A DNA stretch of 64,000 bases, from the NCBI RefSeq assembly GCF_000763575.1, contig NZ_CP009170.1, forward strand, positions 769,501 through 833,500. The letters are read 5' to 3'. Source of the stretch: Thermoanaerobacter kivui. Lineage in GTDB: Bacteria > Bacillota > Thermoanaerobacteria > Thermoanaerobacterales > Thermoanaerobacteraceae. Position numbers and translations under genes: made by a program. The notes below the pieces were generated by a model. It made no database searches and was not told the DNA's origin. It saw only the letters and a program-made list of their open reading frames with translations. Positions 44,495 to 54,587 of this stretch are shown in pieces. Every line of letters starts with the position of its first letter. Positions within the stretch are counted from its first letter, which is position 1.

Positions 44495-45106
44495 ATGATG
44501 AAGAATAAAATTTTGAAAATTGCTGTAGCATATTTAATGATATTTATAATGATATTTGGAGGAATTACTTCGGCGTACGCTTACGACAAAATCCACGTTG
44601 TTTCAAAAGGTGAATCGTTATATTTAATAGCTAAGTGGTATGGCAGTGATGTAAATAGCATAAAAGAGGCAAATGGGAATTGGAGCGACTTAATATATCC
44701 GGGTGAAAAATTGGTTGTGCCAGTAAATGAAAATAGCGCTTATTACAATTATTTTGTGGACAGGTATCTAATTGCAAAAATGATTTACGCTGAAGCTCGA
44801 GGAGAAAGCTTTGAAGGTCAGGTAGCTGTAGGTGCGGTGATTTTAAATAGAGTAAAAAGTGGTATTTTCCCTAACACTGTGGCAGGAGTTATATATCAGC
44901 CAGATGCTTTTGAATCTGTGGCAAACGGAGAATTTTTCAATCATGAACCTGACCTTACAGCTTTTAAAGCGGCAGATGCAGCTTTAGCCGGATGGGACCC
45001 AACAGGAGGAGCGTTGTATTTCTTCAATCCAGCTACTTCAACTTCTTGGTGGATATGGACAAGGACAATTACAAATGTAATCGGACACCACTGGTTTGGA
45101 ATATAG
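44495..45106 (+). CDS. LysM and SleB-type cell-wall hydrolase
   Basis: 203 residues: signal peptide (about 1-29), one LysM peptidoglycan-binding domain (about 33-77, IHVVSKGESLYLIAKWYG), and a SleB/hydrolase-2 domain (about 85-203) with the AKMIYAEARGESFEGQVAVG signature carrying the likely catalytic Glu. SleB types act in spore cortex breakdown or wall remodelling. The ATG is directly next to the IS607 end, so the native leader and promoter may have been replaced; AGGAAA from the element is the only ribosome site. Confidence 0.88.
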   Translation: MMKNKILKIAVAYLMIFIMIFGGITSAYAYDKIHVVSKGESLYLIAKWYGSDVNSIKEANGNWSDLIYPGEKLVVPVNENSAYYNYFVDRYLIAKMIYAEARGESFEGQVAVGAVILNRVKSGIFPNTVAGVIYQPDAFESVANGEFFNHEPDLTAFKAADAALAGWDPTGGALYFFNPATSTSWWIWTRTITNVIGHHWFGI

Positions 45107-45128
45107 GAAGGCATGATGCCTTCCTATA
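45102..45128 (+). terminator. terminator of the SleB gene
   Basis: TATAGGAAGGCA pairs with TGCCTTCCTATA around TGA, followed by TTTC; the stop codon lies in the left arm. Confidence 0.8.
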
Positions 45129-45205
45129 TTTCATATAATTGGCATTATAATAATTAATGTTTAAGAAAACACTAAAAATAGCACTCAAAAATGGGAGCTG
45201 ATCCT

Positions 45206-46081
45206 ATGAAAAATATTCTAATCGGTGGCAGCAGAGGGAAAACCACAATTTCAAAATTTATATTCCATTGTGTTAATCCAAAAGAAGCTTATATACAAGA
45301 GTTTACGGAACAAAACAAAAAAGTTGACATTTTAATTATTTCTAATATTTGCGAGAAAGATGATTTTAAGAAATTAAAAAATTATGTTGCTAAGAATTTG
45401 GCTAACAACATCATAATTAATGCGGATGATAAAAATGTAAACAAGCTTTTTATGGAGGACATAAATTCCACTCTTATAACATGTGGCATGAATCCCAAGT
45501 CCTCTATCACTGCTTCTTCTATAGTATATGAAGAAGGCGGTTATAAGTTTAACTATTGTGTCCAAAGGTCTTTTTTTAATTTAAGAGGTGAATTGATAGA
45601 GCCCATGGAAATACCTGTTGAAATAAAAATGTATGGACAGTATAATATATATAACTCGTTGTTTGTAATAACCGTTTTATTGCTTTTAGGCTATGAAATT
45701 GAGGATATAAAAAATGCTATTAAGGGCTTTAAAAATGATGGCAATTTTGAAATACTGTACGATGGTAATTTTAAAGTGATGTTTCACTATGCTCGTAAAC
45801 AAGTAGATTTTATTAATGCTTTTAATGCTCTTTGTGATGTTTCTTATGAAAACTTATATCTTTTGTTGAGAAGAGAGGATAAAGAAATGTTAAAAAGTGT
45901 TTTAGAAAGCAACAAAGATTTATTGAATATTAAAGAAATTATTGATATAGATGAAAATAACTTTTATTCTTATGATCGCTATATTGAAGATATTGGAGAA
46001 AATGGTTTGTTTTTAGCGATAGGGAACTTTAAAGAAGGTTTTAGCAAAACTTTTTTAAATTACATCCATAACCTGTCATAA
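45206..46081 (+). CDS. short Mur-ligase-like protein
   Basis: About 291 residues. An ATP loop GGSRGKTT is at residues 7-14, followed by a Mur-ligase central-domain-like region (NIIINADDKNVNKLF, YGQYNIYNSLFVITVLLLLG). It lacks the UDP-binding N-terminal domain and most of the C-terminal ligase domain, so it is shorter than MurC-F, FolC or MurT. The substrate is unknown; related proteins amidate or modify cell-wall precursors. The ATG at 45206 is used because GGGAG lies upstream of it; the in-frame GTG-type start at 45191 does not have one. Confidence 0.6.
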   Translation: MKNILIGGSRGKTTISKFIFHCVNPKEAYIQEFTEQNKKVDILIISNICEKDDFKKLKNYVAKNLANNIIINADDKNVNKLFMEDINSTLITCGMNPKSSITASSIVYEEGGYKFNYCVQRSFFNLRGELIEPMEIPVEIKMYGQYNIYNSLFVITVLLLLGYEIEDIKNAIKGFKNDGNFEILYDGNFKVMFHYARKQVDFINAFNALCDVSYENLYLLLRREDKEMLKSVLESNKDLLNIKEIIDIDENNFYSYDRYIEDIGENGLFLAIGNFKEGFSKTFLNYIHNLS

Positions 46082-46144
46082 ATACCTTCCGAGTTTAATA
46101 TATATTCTTAGAAGGTACACATGATGGAAGGGGAGAGTGAACAC

Positions 46145-46792
46145 ATGGCAGGGAACTTTTTGGAAAACAATGCAGTTGTAGTAGTGGGAAAGATATTTAC
46201 AGATTTCGAATACAGCCATGAGTTATATGGGGAGCAGTTTTTTAATTTTATTTTAGAAGTGCCAAGGCTGAGCGAAACTAAGGATTATCTTCCGATTACT
46301 ATTTCTAACAGGTTATTTGAAGGTATGAATTTACAAGTGGGAACAAGGGTAAAAATTGAGGGGCAATTGAGGTCATACAATAGAAAATCTCCAGAAGAAG
46401 GGAAAAATAAGCTGATTTTGACCATATTTGCCCGAGACATAATGGTATTGCCAGAAGATGAAATAGTAAAGAATCCGAATGAAATTTTTTTAGATGGCTT
46501 TATTTGCAAAAAACCTGTTTATAGAACAACTCCCTTTGGAAGAGAGATAACTGATTTGCTTATTGCTGTAAATAGGCCTTATAACAAATCCGACTACATA
46601 CCTGTTATAGCATGGGGGAGGAACGCTAGATTTTCTGAAAAATTAGAAGTAGGAGATCGAATACGGTTATGGGGAAGAGTACAGAGCAGGGAATACCAGA
46701 AAAAGATTAACGATGAAGTGGTTACAAAAATCGCTTATGAGGTTTCTATTACGAGGATGGAAGTAGTTGAAAAGGAAACCCAAAAGAGTTAG
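46145..46792 (+). CDS. SSB-like protein with two OB folds
   Basis: About 215 residues with two successive single-strand-binding (OB) domains: one at about 8-105 (VVVVGKIFTDFEYSHELYGE, with RVKIEGQLRSYN) and one at about 113-205 (IFLDGFICKKPVYRTTPFGR, with RIRLWGRVQSREY). Such duplicated SSB relatives occur in clostridia beside a normal ssb gene; they probably bind single-stranded DNA or help the primosome. The start is the ATG at 46145 after GGGGAGAG. Confidence 0.75.
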   Translation: MAGNFLENNAVVVVGKIFTDFEYSHELYGEQFFNFILEVPRLSETKDYLPITISNRLFEGMNLQVGTRVKIEGQLRSYNRKSPEEGKNKLILTIFARDIMVLPEDEIVKNPNEIFLDGFICKKPVYRTTPFGREITDLLIAVNRPYNKSDYIPVIAWGRNARFSEKLEVGDRIRLWGRVQSREYQKKINDEVVTKIAYEVSITRMEVVEKETQKS

Positions 46793-46828
46793 AATGAAAT
46801 TAACAGAAGATAAAAGGGGGGATAAGTT

Positions 46829-47356
46829 TTGGAAAGAGGACTTATACAAGTTTATACTGGAGATGGTAAAGGAAAGACTACAGCTTCTATTGGGCTTGGC
46901 ATAAGGGCAGTGGGCAGAGGCTTTAAAGTTTATATGGTGCAGTTTTTAAAAGAAACAGATACAGGAGAACTTCATACACTTAAGAATATTGAAAATTTTA
47001 AAGTTTTTAGGTTTCAATCTTCAGATAAATTCTTTTGGACGTTAAATGAAGAAGAGAAAAAAGTTCTTGCAAAAGAAATGAAAAAGGCTTATGAATTTGT
47101 TGTAGATGTGTTGGAAAACAAAAAATGCGATGTGCTTATTTTAGATGAGATAATGGCAGCTATACATAGTAAGATGTACACTGTGGAGGATGTACTAAAA
47201 TTAATAGAAATAAAACCCAAAGAGATAGAACTTGTTTTGACGGGTAGAAGTGCTCCTCAAGAAATTATTGAAAAAGCAGACTTGGTTACAGAGATGAAAG
47301 CGATTAAACATCCTTTTGAAAGGGGAATACCGGCGAGATACGGAATAGAATATTAA
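46829..47356 (+). CDS. cobO: cob(I)alamin adenosyltransferase
   Basis: CobO/BtuR-type enzyme of 175 residues that attaches adenosyl to cobalt of corrinoids, making coenzyme B12. The ATP loop GDGKGKTT is at 11-18, and DEIMAAIHSKM and the C-terminal RGIPARYGIEY are the family blocks. TTG start after GGGGGG. It is not in a cobalamin operon here, so it probably serves salvage. Confidence 0.92.
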   Translation: MERGLIQVYTGDGKGKTTASIGLGIRAVGRGFKVYMVQFLKETDTGELHTLKNIENFKVFRFQSSDKFFWTLNEEEKKVLAKEMKKAYEFVVDVLENKKCDVLILDEIMAAIHSKMYTVEDVLKLIEIKPKEIELVLTGRSAPQEIIEKADLVTEMKAIKHPFERGIPARYGIEY

Positions 47357-47383
47357 AAACACCCGACAAAATCGGGTGTTTTA
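47355..47383. terminator. bidirectional terminator between cobO and dapH
   Basis: AAAACACCCGA pairs with TCGGGTGTTTT around a short loop, with A/T runs on both sides; shared by two convergent genes. Confidence 0.9.
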
Positions 47384-47384
47384 A

Positions 47385-48101
47385 TTAACCTCTTAAGTCC
47401 TCCATGAGTTTTGTCTTTTCACGGGTTTTGTCGCCTACTATTTTTACAATTTTTGCCGGAACTCCTGCGACTACTGTGTTAGGTGGTACATCTTCTGTCA
47501 CAACTGATCCTGCTGCAACAACAGCGCCATGACCTACTCTTACTCCTTCTAATATAACTGCATTTGCCCCGACAAGTACGTTATCTTCAAGCACAACTGG
47601 TACACTGCTGGGGGGTTCTAACACTCCTGCTATGACAGCTCCAGCTCCTACATGGACGTTTTTGCCTATAATTCCTCTGGCTCCTATTACTGCGTTCATG
47701 TCTATCATAGAGTTTTCACCAATTTCTGCACCTATGTTTATTACTGCACCCATCATTATCACAGCGTTTTTGCCTATTTTTACTTTATCTCTAATTATTG
47801 CACCTGGTTCTATTCTTGCATCAAGATGCTTAATATCCAGCAAAGGAATTGCAGAATTTCTGCGATCATACTCTAAGCGATAATGTTTTATTTTATCTTT
47901 ATTTGCTTCAATCAATTTTTCGACGACGTACAATTCACCAAAGACGACTTTAAAGTTGTCACAGCCATATACTTCCAATTCTTCGGTTTCTTCAATCTCT
48001 ATATTCCCTTGTATGTAAGCCCTAACAGGTGTGGATTTTTTTGCTTCTTTGATGTATCTTGCAATTTCATAAGGGGTTGTCAAGTTATCATTTGTGTTCA
48101 A
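47385..48101 (-). CDS. dapH: tetrahydrodipicolinate N-acetyltransferase
   Basis: 238 residues. The N-terminal alpha/beta part (about 1-85) precedes a left-handed beta-helix of hexapeptide repeats ([20 protein letters not shown] onward). It acetylates tetrahydrodipicolinate in the acetylase branch of DAP/lysine synthesis. Start is a TTG at 48101 with AAGGATG upstream. It is the last gene of the asd-dapA-dapB-dapH operon. Confidence 0.93.
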   Translation of the reverse strand: MNTNDNLTTPYEIARYIKEAKKSTPVRAYIQGNIEIEETEELEVYGCDNFKVVFGELYVVEKLIEANKDKIKHYRLEYDRRNSAIPLLDIKHLDARIEPGAIIRDKVKIGKNAVIMMGAVINIGAEIGENSMIDMNAVIGARGIIGKNVHVGAGAVIAGVLEPPSSVPVVLEDNVLVGANAVILEGVRVGHGAVVAAGSVVTEDVPPNTVVAGVPAKIVKIVGDKTREKTKLMEDLRG

Positions 48102-48107
48102 ATACTA

Positions 48108-48863
48108 TCATCCTTTCTTTACAAGGTCTTCCATGTTGTATAATCCAGGGTTTTGATTTATTATGAATTTTGCAGCTTTTAAAGCGCCATAACCAAAAAT
48201 TTCGCGGGATTGGGCAGAGTGACTTATGGTGATTACTTCATCGTGACCTGCAAAAATGACTTGGTGCTCACCTACAATTGTGCCGCCCCTTACTGCGTGT
48301 ATCCCTAGTTCGTTTGGTTTTCTCTGTTCAGTTTTGGTATGACGTCCATATACGTATTCTTTTTTATCATTTAGTACTTGGTTTATGGCATCGGCGATCA
48401 TCAAAGCAGTACCACTTGGGGCATCTTTTTTCATGTTGTGATGCTTTTCTATTATTTCTATGTCAAAGTCTTGCTGTAAGATTTTTGCAGCTTCTTTTAC
48501 GAGGTTTATAAGTATATTTACTCCAAGTGACATATTTGCAGATTTAAAAATCGGTATTTCTTTTGATGCTTCTTCTATAACTTTTAATTCTTCTTCACTG
48601 AGTCCTGTTGTAGCTATGACTACAGGAAGTTTCTTTTGAGCGGCGGCTTTGACCATATCAGGCACAGCTTCATGGTATGAAAAGTCAATTACTACATCTG
48701 CTTCTTCTTTTACTTCTTTTAAATCGCTGTAAACAGGAAAATCGAGAGGAGAAGTGTTTTTATCTACTCCTGCTACGACTTTGAAATCGGGACTTTCTGC
48801 TGCCAATTTTGCTATGACTTTTCCCATTTTTCCATTGCAACCGTGAATTATTATTTTAATCAT
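48108..48863 (-). CDS. dapB: 4-hydroxy-tetrahydrodipicolinate reductase
   Basis: 251 residues. The NAD(P)-binding loop is GCNGKMGK near the start, and the active-site region EKHHNMKKDAPSGTAL (about 139-154) carries the catalytic His and Lys. It reduces the DapA product. Its ATG overlaps the dapA stop (TAATG type), so the two are translationally coupled. Confidence 0.95.
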   Translation of the reverse strand: MIKIIIHGCNGKMGKVIAKLAAESPDFKVVAGVDKNTSPLDFPVYSDLKEVKEEADVVIDFSYHEAVPDMVKAAAQKKLPVVIATTGLSEEELKVIEEASKEIPIFKSANMSLGVNILINLVKEAAKILQQDFDIEIIEKHHNMKKDAPSGTALMIADAINQVLNDKKEYVYGRHTKTEQRKPNELGIHAVRGGTIVGEHQVIFAGHDEVITISHSAQSREIFGYGALKAAKFIINQNPGLYNMEDLVKKG

Positions 48864-49756
48864 TAATGAGCCTCCTTCAATAAACCATATTTTGCAAGAA
48901 CAGATTTCAAATATTCTAAGTTTTTATCACTCATTTCAACCAATGGGAGACGCAAAGGTCCTACATTGAATCCCATTAAGTTCATAGCAGTCTTTACAGG
49001 TATAGGATTTGTTTCTATGAAAAGAGCTCTGTTTAATGGATTAAGTTCTAACTGCATGTCTCTTGCTTTTTCAATATCTCCGTTTAAGTAAGCGATTGTC
49101 ATTTCATGTATTTTTGCAGGAATTATGTTTGCTGTAACAGATATTACGCCCAGCCCTCCTAAAGACATTATTGGTATTACTTGGTCGTCATTTCCTGAGT
49201 ATATTTCAAAAGATTTACCCATAATGCGGGCAATTTCAGCTACCTGTACGATGTCACCGCTGGCTTCTTTTACACCTACTACATTGTCTACATGTTTACT
49301 TATTTCAAGGAAGGTTTCAGGCTGCATATTGAGGGAGGTTCTGCTGGGAACATTATAGACGATAATAGGTATATCTACATGCCTTGCTATTTCGGTAAAG
49401 TGAGCCACTAATCCTTTTTGTGTCGTTTTGTTGTAATAAGGTGTTATAACTAAAAGAGCATCAGCGCCTACAGATTGAGCGTACTCACTCATTTCAACAG
49501 CGTGGGCGGTGTTGTTAGAACCAGTCCCTGCAATTACCGGTATTCTTCCGGCAACTTTCTCTACTGTAAATTTAATTGCCGCTTGTTGCTCTTCTTGTGT
49601 CATTGTGGAGGCTTCACCAGTGGTACCACATATGATGATAGCATCAGTTCCTTCTTTTATATGCCATTCTATAAGCTCGCCAAGCTTTTCGAAATTTACA
49701 CCTTTTTCGTTAAAAGGGGTGACAATGGCGACGCCCGAACCTTTAAAAACAGGCAT
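48863..49756 (-). CDS. dapA: 4-hydroxy-tetrahydrodipicolinate synthase
   Basis: A TIM barrel of 297 residues. Catalytic Tyr134 (YNVPSRT) and Schiff-base Lys163 (GVKEASGD), plus the GTTGE substrate loop at 44-48, identify it. It condenses pyruvate with aspartate semialdehyde made by the Asd enzyme 13 bases upstream. Confidence 0.96.
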   Translation of the reverse strand: MPVFKGSGVAIVTPFNEKGVNFEKLGELIEWHIKEGTDAIIICGTTGEASTMTQEEQQAAIKFTVEKVAGRIPVIAGTGSNNTAHAVEMSEYAQSVGADALLVITPYYNKTTQKGLVAHFTEIARHVDIPIIVYNVPSRTSLNMQPETFLEISKHVDNVVGVKEASGDIVQVAEIARIMGKSFEIYSGNDDQVIPIMSLGGLGVISVTANIIPAKIHEMTIAYLNGDIEKARDMQLELNPLNRALFIETNPIPVKTAMNLMGFNVGPLRLPLVEMSDKNLEYLKSVLAKYGLLKEAH

Positions 49757-49769
49757 AATTATTCTCCTT

Positions 49770-50759
49770 TCACATATTTTTGATTAAAAGTTCTGCTATT
49801 TGAACAGCGTTTGTAGCCGCTCCTTTTCTTATGTTGTCGGCTACAATCCACATGTTCAGACCGCTGTAAACTGTTTCATCTCTTCTTATTCTGCCGACAA
49901 AAACTTTGTCTCGCCCTGAGGCATAGGTTGCAAGGGGATAAATGTTGTTTTGTGGGTCGTCTTCTACAACAACGCCTGGGGCATTTTTTAAAATTTCTAT
50001 TAATTCTTTCATTTCATAAGGTCTTGCAAATTCTACGTTGACAGACTCACTGTGAGAGTTTGCAACAGGTACTCTTACTGTTGTTGGAGATACCTTTATT
50101 GAACTATCTCCCATGATCTTCTTGGTTTCGTTTATCATCTTTAATTCTTCTTTTGTGTATCCGTTTGGTGTAAAGGAGTCTATGTGTGGAATGCAGTTAT
50201 TTGCAATAGGGTGAGGGAATACTTGGCATGGTTCTCCTCTTAAGCTTCTTTCAAGGTCATCTACGCCTTTTTTGCCTGCTCCGGATACTGCTTGATAAGT
50301 TGATACAACTATTCTCTTTATTTTATATTTGTCGTGAAGCGGTTTTAAAGGAACTACCATTTGAATGGTAGAGCAATTTGGATTTGCTATTATTCCTTTG
50401 TGCCATGAAATGTCCTCCGGATTTACTTCAGGGACAACCAAAGGTACGTTTTCGTCCATTCTCCAAGCGCTGGAATTATCTATAACTACTATTCCATGAG
50501 ATGCTGCTATTGGCGCAAAGTGTTTACTTATAGTTGCACCAGCGGAAAAAAGAGCGATTTGAATGTCTCTTTTAAAGCTTTCTTCAGTAAGTTCTTCTAC
50601 AATGTATTCATTACCTCTAAATGTGATTTTTTGTCCTGCAGATTTTGAAGAAGCAAATAGATAAAGTTGGTCAACAGGGAAATTTCTGTCTTCCATTACT
50701 TTAAGAAAAGTCCTTCCTACCATTCCGGTAGCTCCTACAATTGCTACATTAACTCCCAT
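49770..50759 (-). CDS. asd: aspartate-semialdehyde dehydrogenase
   Basis: 329 residues. NADP loop [10 protein letters not shown] at 10-19 and catalytic Cys129 in NPNCSTIQM. It makes the branch-point metabolite for DAP, threonine and methionine. It is first gene of the lysine operon, with AGGAGG before its ATG. No lysine riboswitch was seen upstream. Confidence 0.96.
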   Translation of the reverse strand: MGVNVAIVGATGMVGRTFLKVMEDRNFPVDQLYLFASSKSAGQKITFRGNEYIVEELTEESFKRDIQIALFSAGATISKHFAPIAASHGIVVIDNSSAWRMDENVPLVVPEVNPEDISWHKGIIANPNCSTIQMVVPLKPLHDKYKIKRIVVSTYQAVSGAGKKGVDDLERSLRGEPCQVFPHPIANNCIPHIDSFTPNGYTKEELKMINETKKIMGDSSIKVSPTTVRVPVANSHSESVNVEFARPYEMKELIEILKNAPGVVVEDDPQNNIYPLATYASGRDKVFVGRIRRDETVYSGLNMWIVADNIRKGAATNAVQIAELLIKNM

Positions 50760-50830
50760 TATTTATCCTCCTCTAAAAAATAACAAGATTTCAATTGTAC
50801 CCTGCATTAAAGTATGTTTATTTAATTTAA

Positions 50831-50859
50831 AATATATCATTATTATTATATGAAGTCAA
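50831..50859 (-). promoter_or_regulatory. promoter of the asd-dap operon
   Basis: Read on the minus strand, TTGACT (50859-50854) and TATATT (50836-50831) are 17 bp apart, about 70 bases before asd. Confidence 0.7.
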
Positions 50860-50905
50860 TAAAATAAGGATTACAAATGTACAAAAAGCCCAAAAAGTAC
50901 AAAAA

Positions 50906-51730
50906 CTACTTTTTAGGCTTTGAGGTTTTTTCAAGAGATTTTATGTCTTGAAGAAGTACGTCAGCTTTTATTTTAATTAAAACTTTGTTTTGGGATTTTA
51001 CTGCTTTTTCAAGTTCTGAAAGCCCTGCTTCAAATTTATCAGCAGAATTTTTAGCCTCTTTAGGAAGCTTTGGCTTTAAAGTTTTCCACACAGAATTCAT
51101 ATCTATTATATCTTTTGAGACTTCATCCCATTTTTGGACCTCGCTTTTAAAACTTATATCCTGTGCATAAAATTTTAATCTTTTTATATCAGTAGGTGTC
51201 TCTGTTTGAAAGAGGTCTTCTAAATCAGGGATGTATTTATATACGTTATTTGCACTTATTAATACATCAATTTTCGATTTTTTGTTTGTTGTTATAGTAA
51301 AATCGTTTATGGCTGCACTCATGCTGTTTATTAAATTTAATTTTGCACCTGCTTTGACGGCAATGGGATTTAATGAATTCCAATTTATATGAATATCTTT
51401 TGTTAATTTATCAACCTGCTCCCACGATTTTTCTTCTGGGGTTTTTTGAGTAATTTGTTTTGATTTGTTTTTATCTTTTTCTTTTTTCTCGTCTTTTTTG
51501 TCTTTTTGGGCGTTTTGTGCTGTTTGCGTTTTTTCTTTTATCTTTTGAACTTCTTTTATTATTTTTTCTATATCTTCTTCTATTTTGGATAGTTCCTTTG
51601 GCAATTCTGTTTTTTGACTCGTTTGGGGCTTTTTTTGAGGTTTATTTTGTTGTTTATTTTTACAACCGGATAAACTAAATAAAAGTAAGAAAATAAGGAG
51701 GGCACATACTATTTTAGAGTATTTTTTCAC
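50906..51730 (-). CDS. lipoprotein with charged linker, unknown function
   Basis: 274 residues. Lipobox LSGC puts the anchor Cys at about 23. A long linker rich in Lys, Gln, Glu and Pro (about 24-105) leads to a mostly helical domain that I do not recognise. It sits outside the membrane. Single gene, divergent from nothing, 70 bases downstream of the dap promoter region. Confidence 0.7.
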   Translation of the reverse strand: MKKYSKIVCALLIFLLLFSLSGCKNKQQNKPQKKPQTSQKTELPKELSKIEEDIEKIIKEVQKIKEKTQTAQNAQKDKKDEKKEKDKNKSKQITQKTPEEKSWEQVDKLTKDIHINWNSLNPIAVKAGAKLNLINSMSAAINDFTITTNKKSKIDVLISANNVYKYIPDLEDLFQTETPTDIKRLKFYAQDISFKSEVQKWDEVSKDIIDMNSVWKTLKPKLPKEAKNSADKFEAGLSELEKAVKSQNKVLIKIKADVLLQDIKSLEKTSKPKK

Positions 51731-51841
51731 ACTATCACCTCAAAAATAGTATGTCCATCCTAAATTTTAGTATGCTAGTTATGCTTCCTTTTCTATTAAT
51801 TGGTCTTTGTACTGCAGCATATATAAATTGTAATATAAGCC

Positions 51842-52102
51842 TTACATTGACATCCCCATTATTTTCATTCGCCAAATAAATCTAAAAGCAAATACCAAAA
51901 TAGCTATACCTATTATCCAAAACGAATACGTTAATAGTACTTTTGGAGTTAAATCTTTACTTTTAAATAAATCAGTTACTGAACCTAGTAAATGGGGAAC
52001 TATCATTTGAAGCAAGTCTACTGCTAATAAAAAAATTATACCTATTATGTAATCCCACTTGTGCTTTTTTATAAATGGAATAACTATTGTAAAACTTTTC
52101 AT
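51842..52102 (-). pseudogene. ABC exporter membrane domain, N-terminal fragment
   Basis: About 86 residues starting MKSFTIVIPFIKKHKWDYII with two membrane segments, matching the first quarter of a YheH/YheI-type heterodimeric ABC exporter half. The frame stops after WRMKIMGMSM; the rest of the membrane domain and the whole ATPase domain are missing. Start taken at 52102, preceded by GGGGGA. Confidence 0.65.
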
Positions 52103-52202
52103 AAAATCCCCCCTGAAACTACAGACAGGCATAATTATTTTTGGATATAATATAATTATAACGTAAACATTTAAAATTTCAAAAAAGGAAGGAGGTGTTA
52201 AA

Positions 52203-52484
52203 ATGTGGAATTATAAACTCAAAAAAATATCTGTTTTGTCAGTTTTTAAATTTACTTTGATTTACGGGATTGTGATAGGCCTAATTCTGGGACTCATTGG
52301 TGGTTTATTTGGTGGACTTTTTGCAAACAGCTTTGGAGCTTTTGGTGCAGGAATAATTGGTGGCCTCATTGGCGGAATAGTTTATGGCATAATTTTTTCT
52401 ATAGTTAGTGCTTTTGGAGCATGGCTTTTCAACGTAGTTTCTGGTTGGATTGATGGCATTGACATACTAGTAGAGAAAAAATAG
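52203..52484 (+). CDS. small Gly-rich membrane protein
   Basis: 93 residues with two or three hydrophobic segments and Gly-zipper patterns (LILGLIGGLFGGLFA and IIGGLIGGIVYG). Such segments pack closely in membranes. No recognised family and no clear link to neighbours. The ribosome site GGAGGTG is strong, so it is probably expressed. Confidence 0.65.
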   Translation: MWNYKLKKISVLSVFKFTLIYGIVIGLILGLIGGLFGGLFANSFGAFGAGIIGGLIGGIVYGIIFSIVSAFGAWLFNVVSGWIDGIDILVEKK

Positions 52485-52505
52485 CAAAAAATTATTAAAA
52501 CTATA

Positions 52506-52533
52506 TTGCACTGTGAAAAAAATGTGATATAAT
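52506..52533 (+). promoter_or_regulatory. glnA promoter
   Basis: TTGCAC at 52506-52511 and TATAAT at 52528-52533 with a 16-bp spacer. Confidence 0.7.
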
Positions 52534-52573
52534 ATTTCTTAGTTAAAATTTAATAATAATTTATAGGGAAGGC

Positions 52574-52628
52574 AAGGGCGTCTTCAAATGGGTATTGGCA
52601 CCCTATTTGAGTGCGCCCTTAATTTATT
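52574..52628 (+). promoter_or_regulatory. glnA leader terminator, possible ANTAR target
   Basis: AAGGGCG (52574-52580) pairs with CGCCCTT (52614-52620), with an inner TCAAAT...ATTTGA stem, followed by AATTTATT. It lies between the glnA promoter and gene, so transcription could stop here. The ANTAR-domain protein encoded after glnA is the natural candidate antiterminator (inference). Confidence 0.65.
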
Positions 52629-52642
52629 AGAGGAGGAAGATT

Positions 52643-53977
52643 ATGGGTAAAAAATATAGCAAAGAGGATGTTTTAAAACTGGCAAATGAGTATGGAGTGG
52701 AATATGTACATCTTCAATTCAGTGACATCTTTGGAGTCATGAAAAATGTTTCTATCCCAGTAGAAGAACTAAATAAAGCTCTCAACAATGAAATTATGTT
52801 TGACGGATCTTCAATTGACGGATTTGTGAGAATCGAAGAATCAGACATGTATTTAAGGCCGGATCCTGATACGTTTGTGATCTTCCCATGGAGGACAAAC
52901 TCTGGTGTAGAGGCAAGACTCATATGTGATATTTACAATTACGATGGAACTCCCTTTGAAGGAGACCCTCGCTATGTTTTAAAAAGAAATTTAGAAGAGG
53001 CGAAGAAATTAGGTTATCAATTTAATGTAGGGCCTGAATGCGAGTTTTATCTCTTTTTGACGGATGAAAAGGGTAATCTTACAACAATAACTCAAGATAA
53101 TGCAAGCTATTTTGATATGGCACCTGTAGATTTAGGAGAAAGCGCAAGAAAAGAAATGGTATCCACTCTTAAGCAACTAGGGTTTCAAATTGAAGCATCT
53201 CATCATGAAGTAGGACCAGGACAACATGAGATAGATTTCAAATATGACGATGCATTAACTACTGCTGACAATGTGATGACTTTTAAAATGGTGGTAAGAA
53301 TAATTGCTCAAAAACATGGGTTACACGCCACCTTTATGCCAAAACCAGTTTTTGGCATTGCGGGTTCTGGAATGCATATGAACATGTCACTTACAAAAGA
53401 TGGTAAAAATGCTTTTTATGACCTTTCTGACCCTATAGGGCTAAGTAAAGTATGTTATAACTATATAGGAGGAATTATAAAACATGCAAAAGCTATGACA
53501 GCTATTACTAACCCTATTGTTAATTCTTATAAACGCCTAGTTTCAGGCTATGAAGCTCCTGTAAATATTGCTTGGTCTGCAAGAAACAGAAGTCCTTTAA
53601 TACGAATTCCTGCCAAAAGAGGAGAATCTACAAGGATAGAACTTAGAAGTCCTGATCCAACCAGCAATCCTTATCTTGCTTTGGCTGTTGCATTGGCAGC
53701 AGGATTAGATGGTATAAAGAATAATATAACACCGCCACCACCTGTAAATGCAAATATATACCATATGAATAAAGAAGAATTAGAAAACTTAGGAATTGAA
53801 AGACTGCCAGGCTCTTTAGAAGAAGCTTTAAACGAGTTAGAAAAGGATGAAGTTATAAAAGAAGCATTAGGCGATCATGTGTATACAAAATTCTTGGAGG
53901 CTAAAAGAGCAGAATGGGATGAGTACAAAATATACGTTACTCAATGGGAATTAGATCAATATCTATCTAAATTCTAA
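52643..53977 (+). CDS. glnA: glutamine synthetase, type I
   Basis: 444 residues, the GSI-alpha length. Metal and substrate blocks: [10 protein letters not shown] (about 53-62), GPECEFYLF (131-139), [10 protein letters not shown] and NRSPLIRIP. The adenylylation Tyr region of GSI-beta is absent, as usual for Gram-positives, which use feedback inhibition instead. It makes glutamine from glutamate and ammonia. AGGAGG precedes the ATG. Confidence 0.96.
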   Translation: MGKKYSKEDVLKLANEYGVEYVHLQFSDIFGVMKNVSIPVEELNKALNNEIMFDGSSIDGFVRIEESDMYLRPDPDTFVIFPWRTNSGVEARLICDIYNYDGTPFEGDPRYVLKRNLEEAKKLGYQFNVGPECEFYLFLTDEKGNLTTITQDNASYFDMAPVDLGESARKEMVSTLKQLGFQIEASHHEVGPGQHEIDFKYDDALTTADNVMTFKMVVRIIAQKHGLHATFMPKPVFGIAGSGMHMNMSLTKDGKNAFYDLSDPIGLSKVCYNYIGGIIKHAKAMTAITNPIVNSYKRLVSGYEAPVNIAWSARNRSPLIRIPAKRGESTRIELRSPDPTSNPYLALAVALAAGLDGIKNNITPPPPVNANIYHMNKEELENLGIERLPGSLEEALNELEKDEVIKEALGDHVYTKFLEAKRAEWDEYKIYVTQWELDQYLSKF

Positions 53978-53997
53978 GTTAAATTAGAGGTGTCTCG

Positions 53998-54579
53998 ATG
54001 AGCCAATGGCGAATTGTTTTGGCAGACAGCAGCGATTTGTCTCGGCAGTTCATAAAGAATGTGTTATTAGCGAATGGACACTTGGTTTATGAAGCGAGAG
54101 ATGGCGGAAGTGCTATAAGGCTTTGTCGCGCTCTCGCTCCTGATTTAGTTATAGCGGATTTGAATCTTACTAACATGAATGGTTTTGAAATTGGACGCAT
54201 TATAAATGAAGCAGATATAGCCCCTGTAATTTTGATGACACCTACTCTTTCAAGAGATTTTATCGAAGAAGTAAGAAAATACTCTGTATTTTCTTATCTA
54301 TTAAAACCTATAGACAGAACGGTGCTTTTAGCGACAGTGGAATTTGTCATAGAAAATTACAAAAAATTTAGAAGTATGAAAGAAGAAATTCAAAAATTAA
54401 AGCATGAACTTGAAGCGAGAAAAAAGATTGAAAAAGCAAAAGGGTATATTATGAAAGCTAAAGGATTGAGTGAGGATGAGGCTTATAAAACTATGAGGAA
54501 GATGAGCATGGATTTGTCTATTCCAATGGAGATAATAGCTGACATGATTTTAAAAGAGTATCAAGAATATAAGACGTAA
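53998..54579 (+). CDS. response-regulator/ANTAR antiterminator
   Basis: 193 residues: a receiver domain (about 5-120) with phosphoacceptor-region LVIADLNLTNMNG, a coiled-coil linker, and an ANTAR RNA-binding domain (about 135-190, KAKGYIMKAKGLSEDEAYKT). ANTAR proteins bind paired hairpins in leaders and prevent termination. It follows glnA by 20 bases and probably controls the terminator in the glnA leader. A cognate kinase is not in the window. Confidence 0.9.
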   Translation: MSQWRIVLADSSDLSRQFIKNVLLANGHLVYEARDGGSAIRLCRALAPDLVIADLNLTNMNGFEIGRIINEADIAPVILMTPTLSRDFIEEVRKYSVFSYLLKPIDRTVLLATVEFVIENYKKFRSMKEEIQKLKHELEARKKIEKAKGYIMKAKGLSEDEAYKTMRKMSMDLSIPMEIIADMILKEYQEYKT

Positions 54580-54587
54580 AATCGCCT

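Noticed and set aside
50760-50905. Lysine riboswitch before asd
   Set aside because: The region is short and AT-rich with none of the conserved lysine-aptamer blocks.
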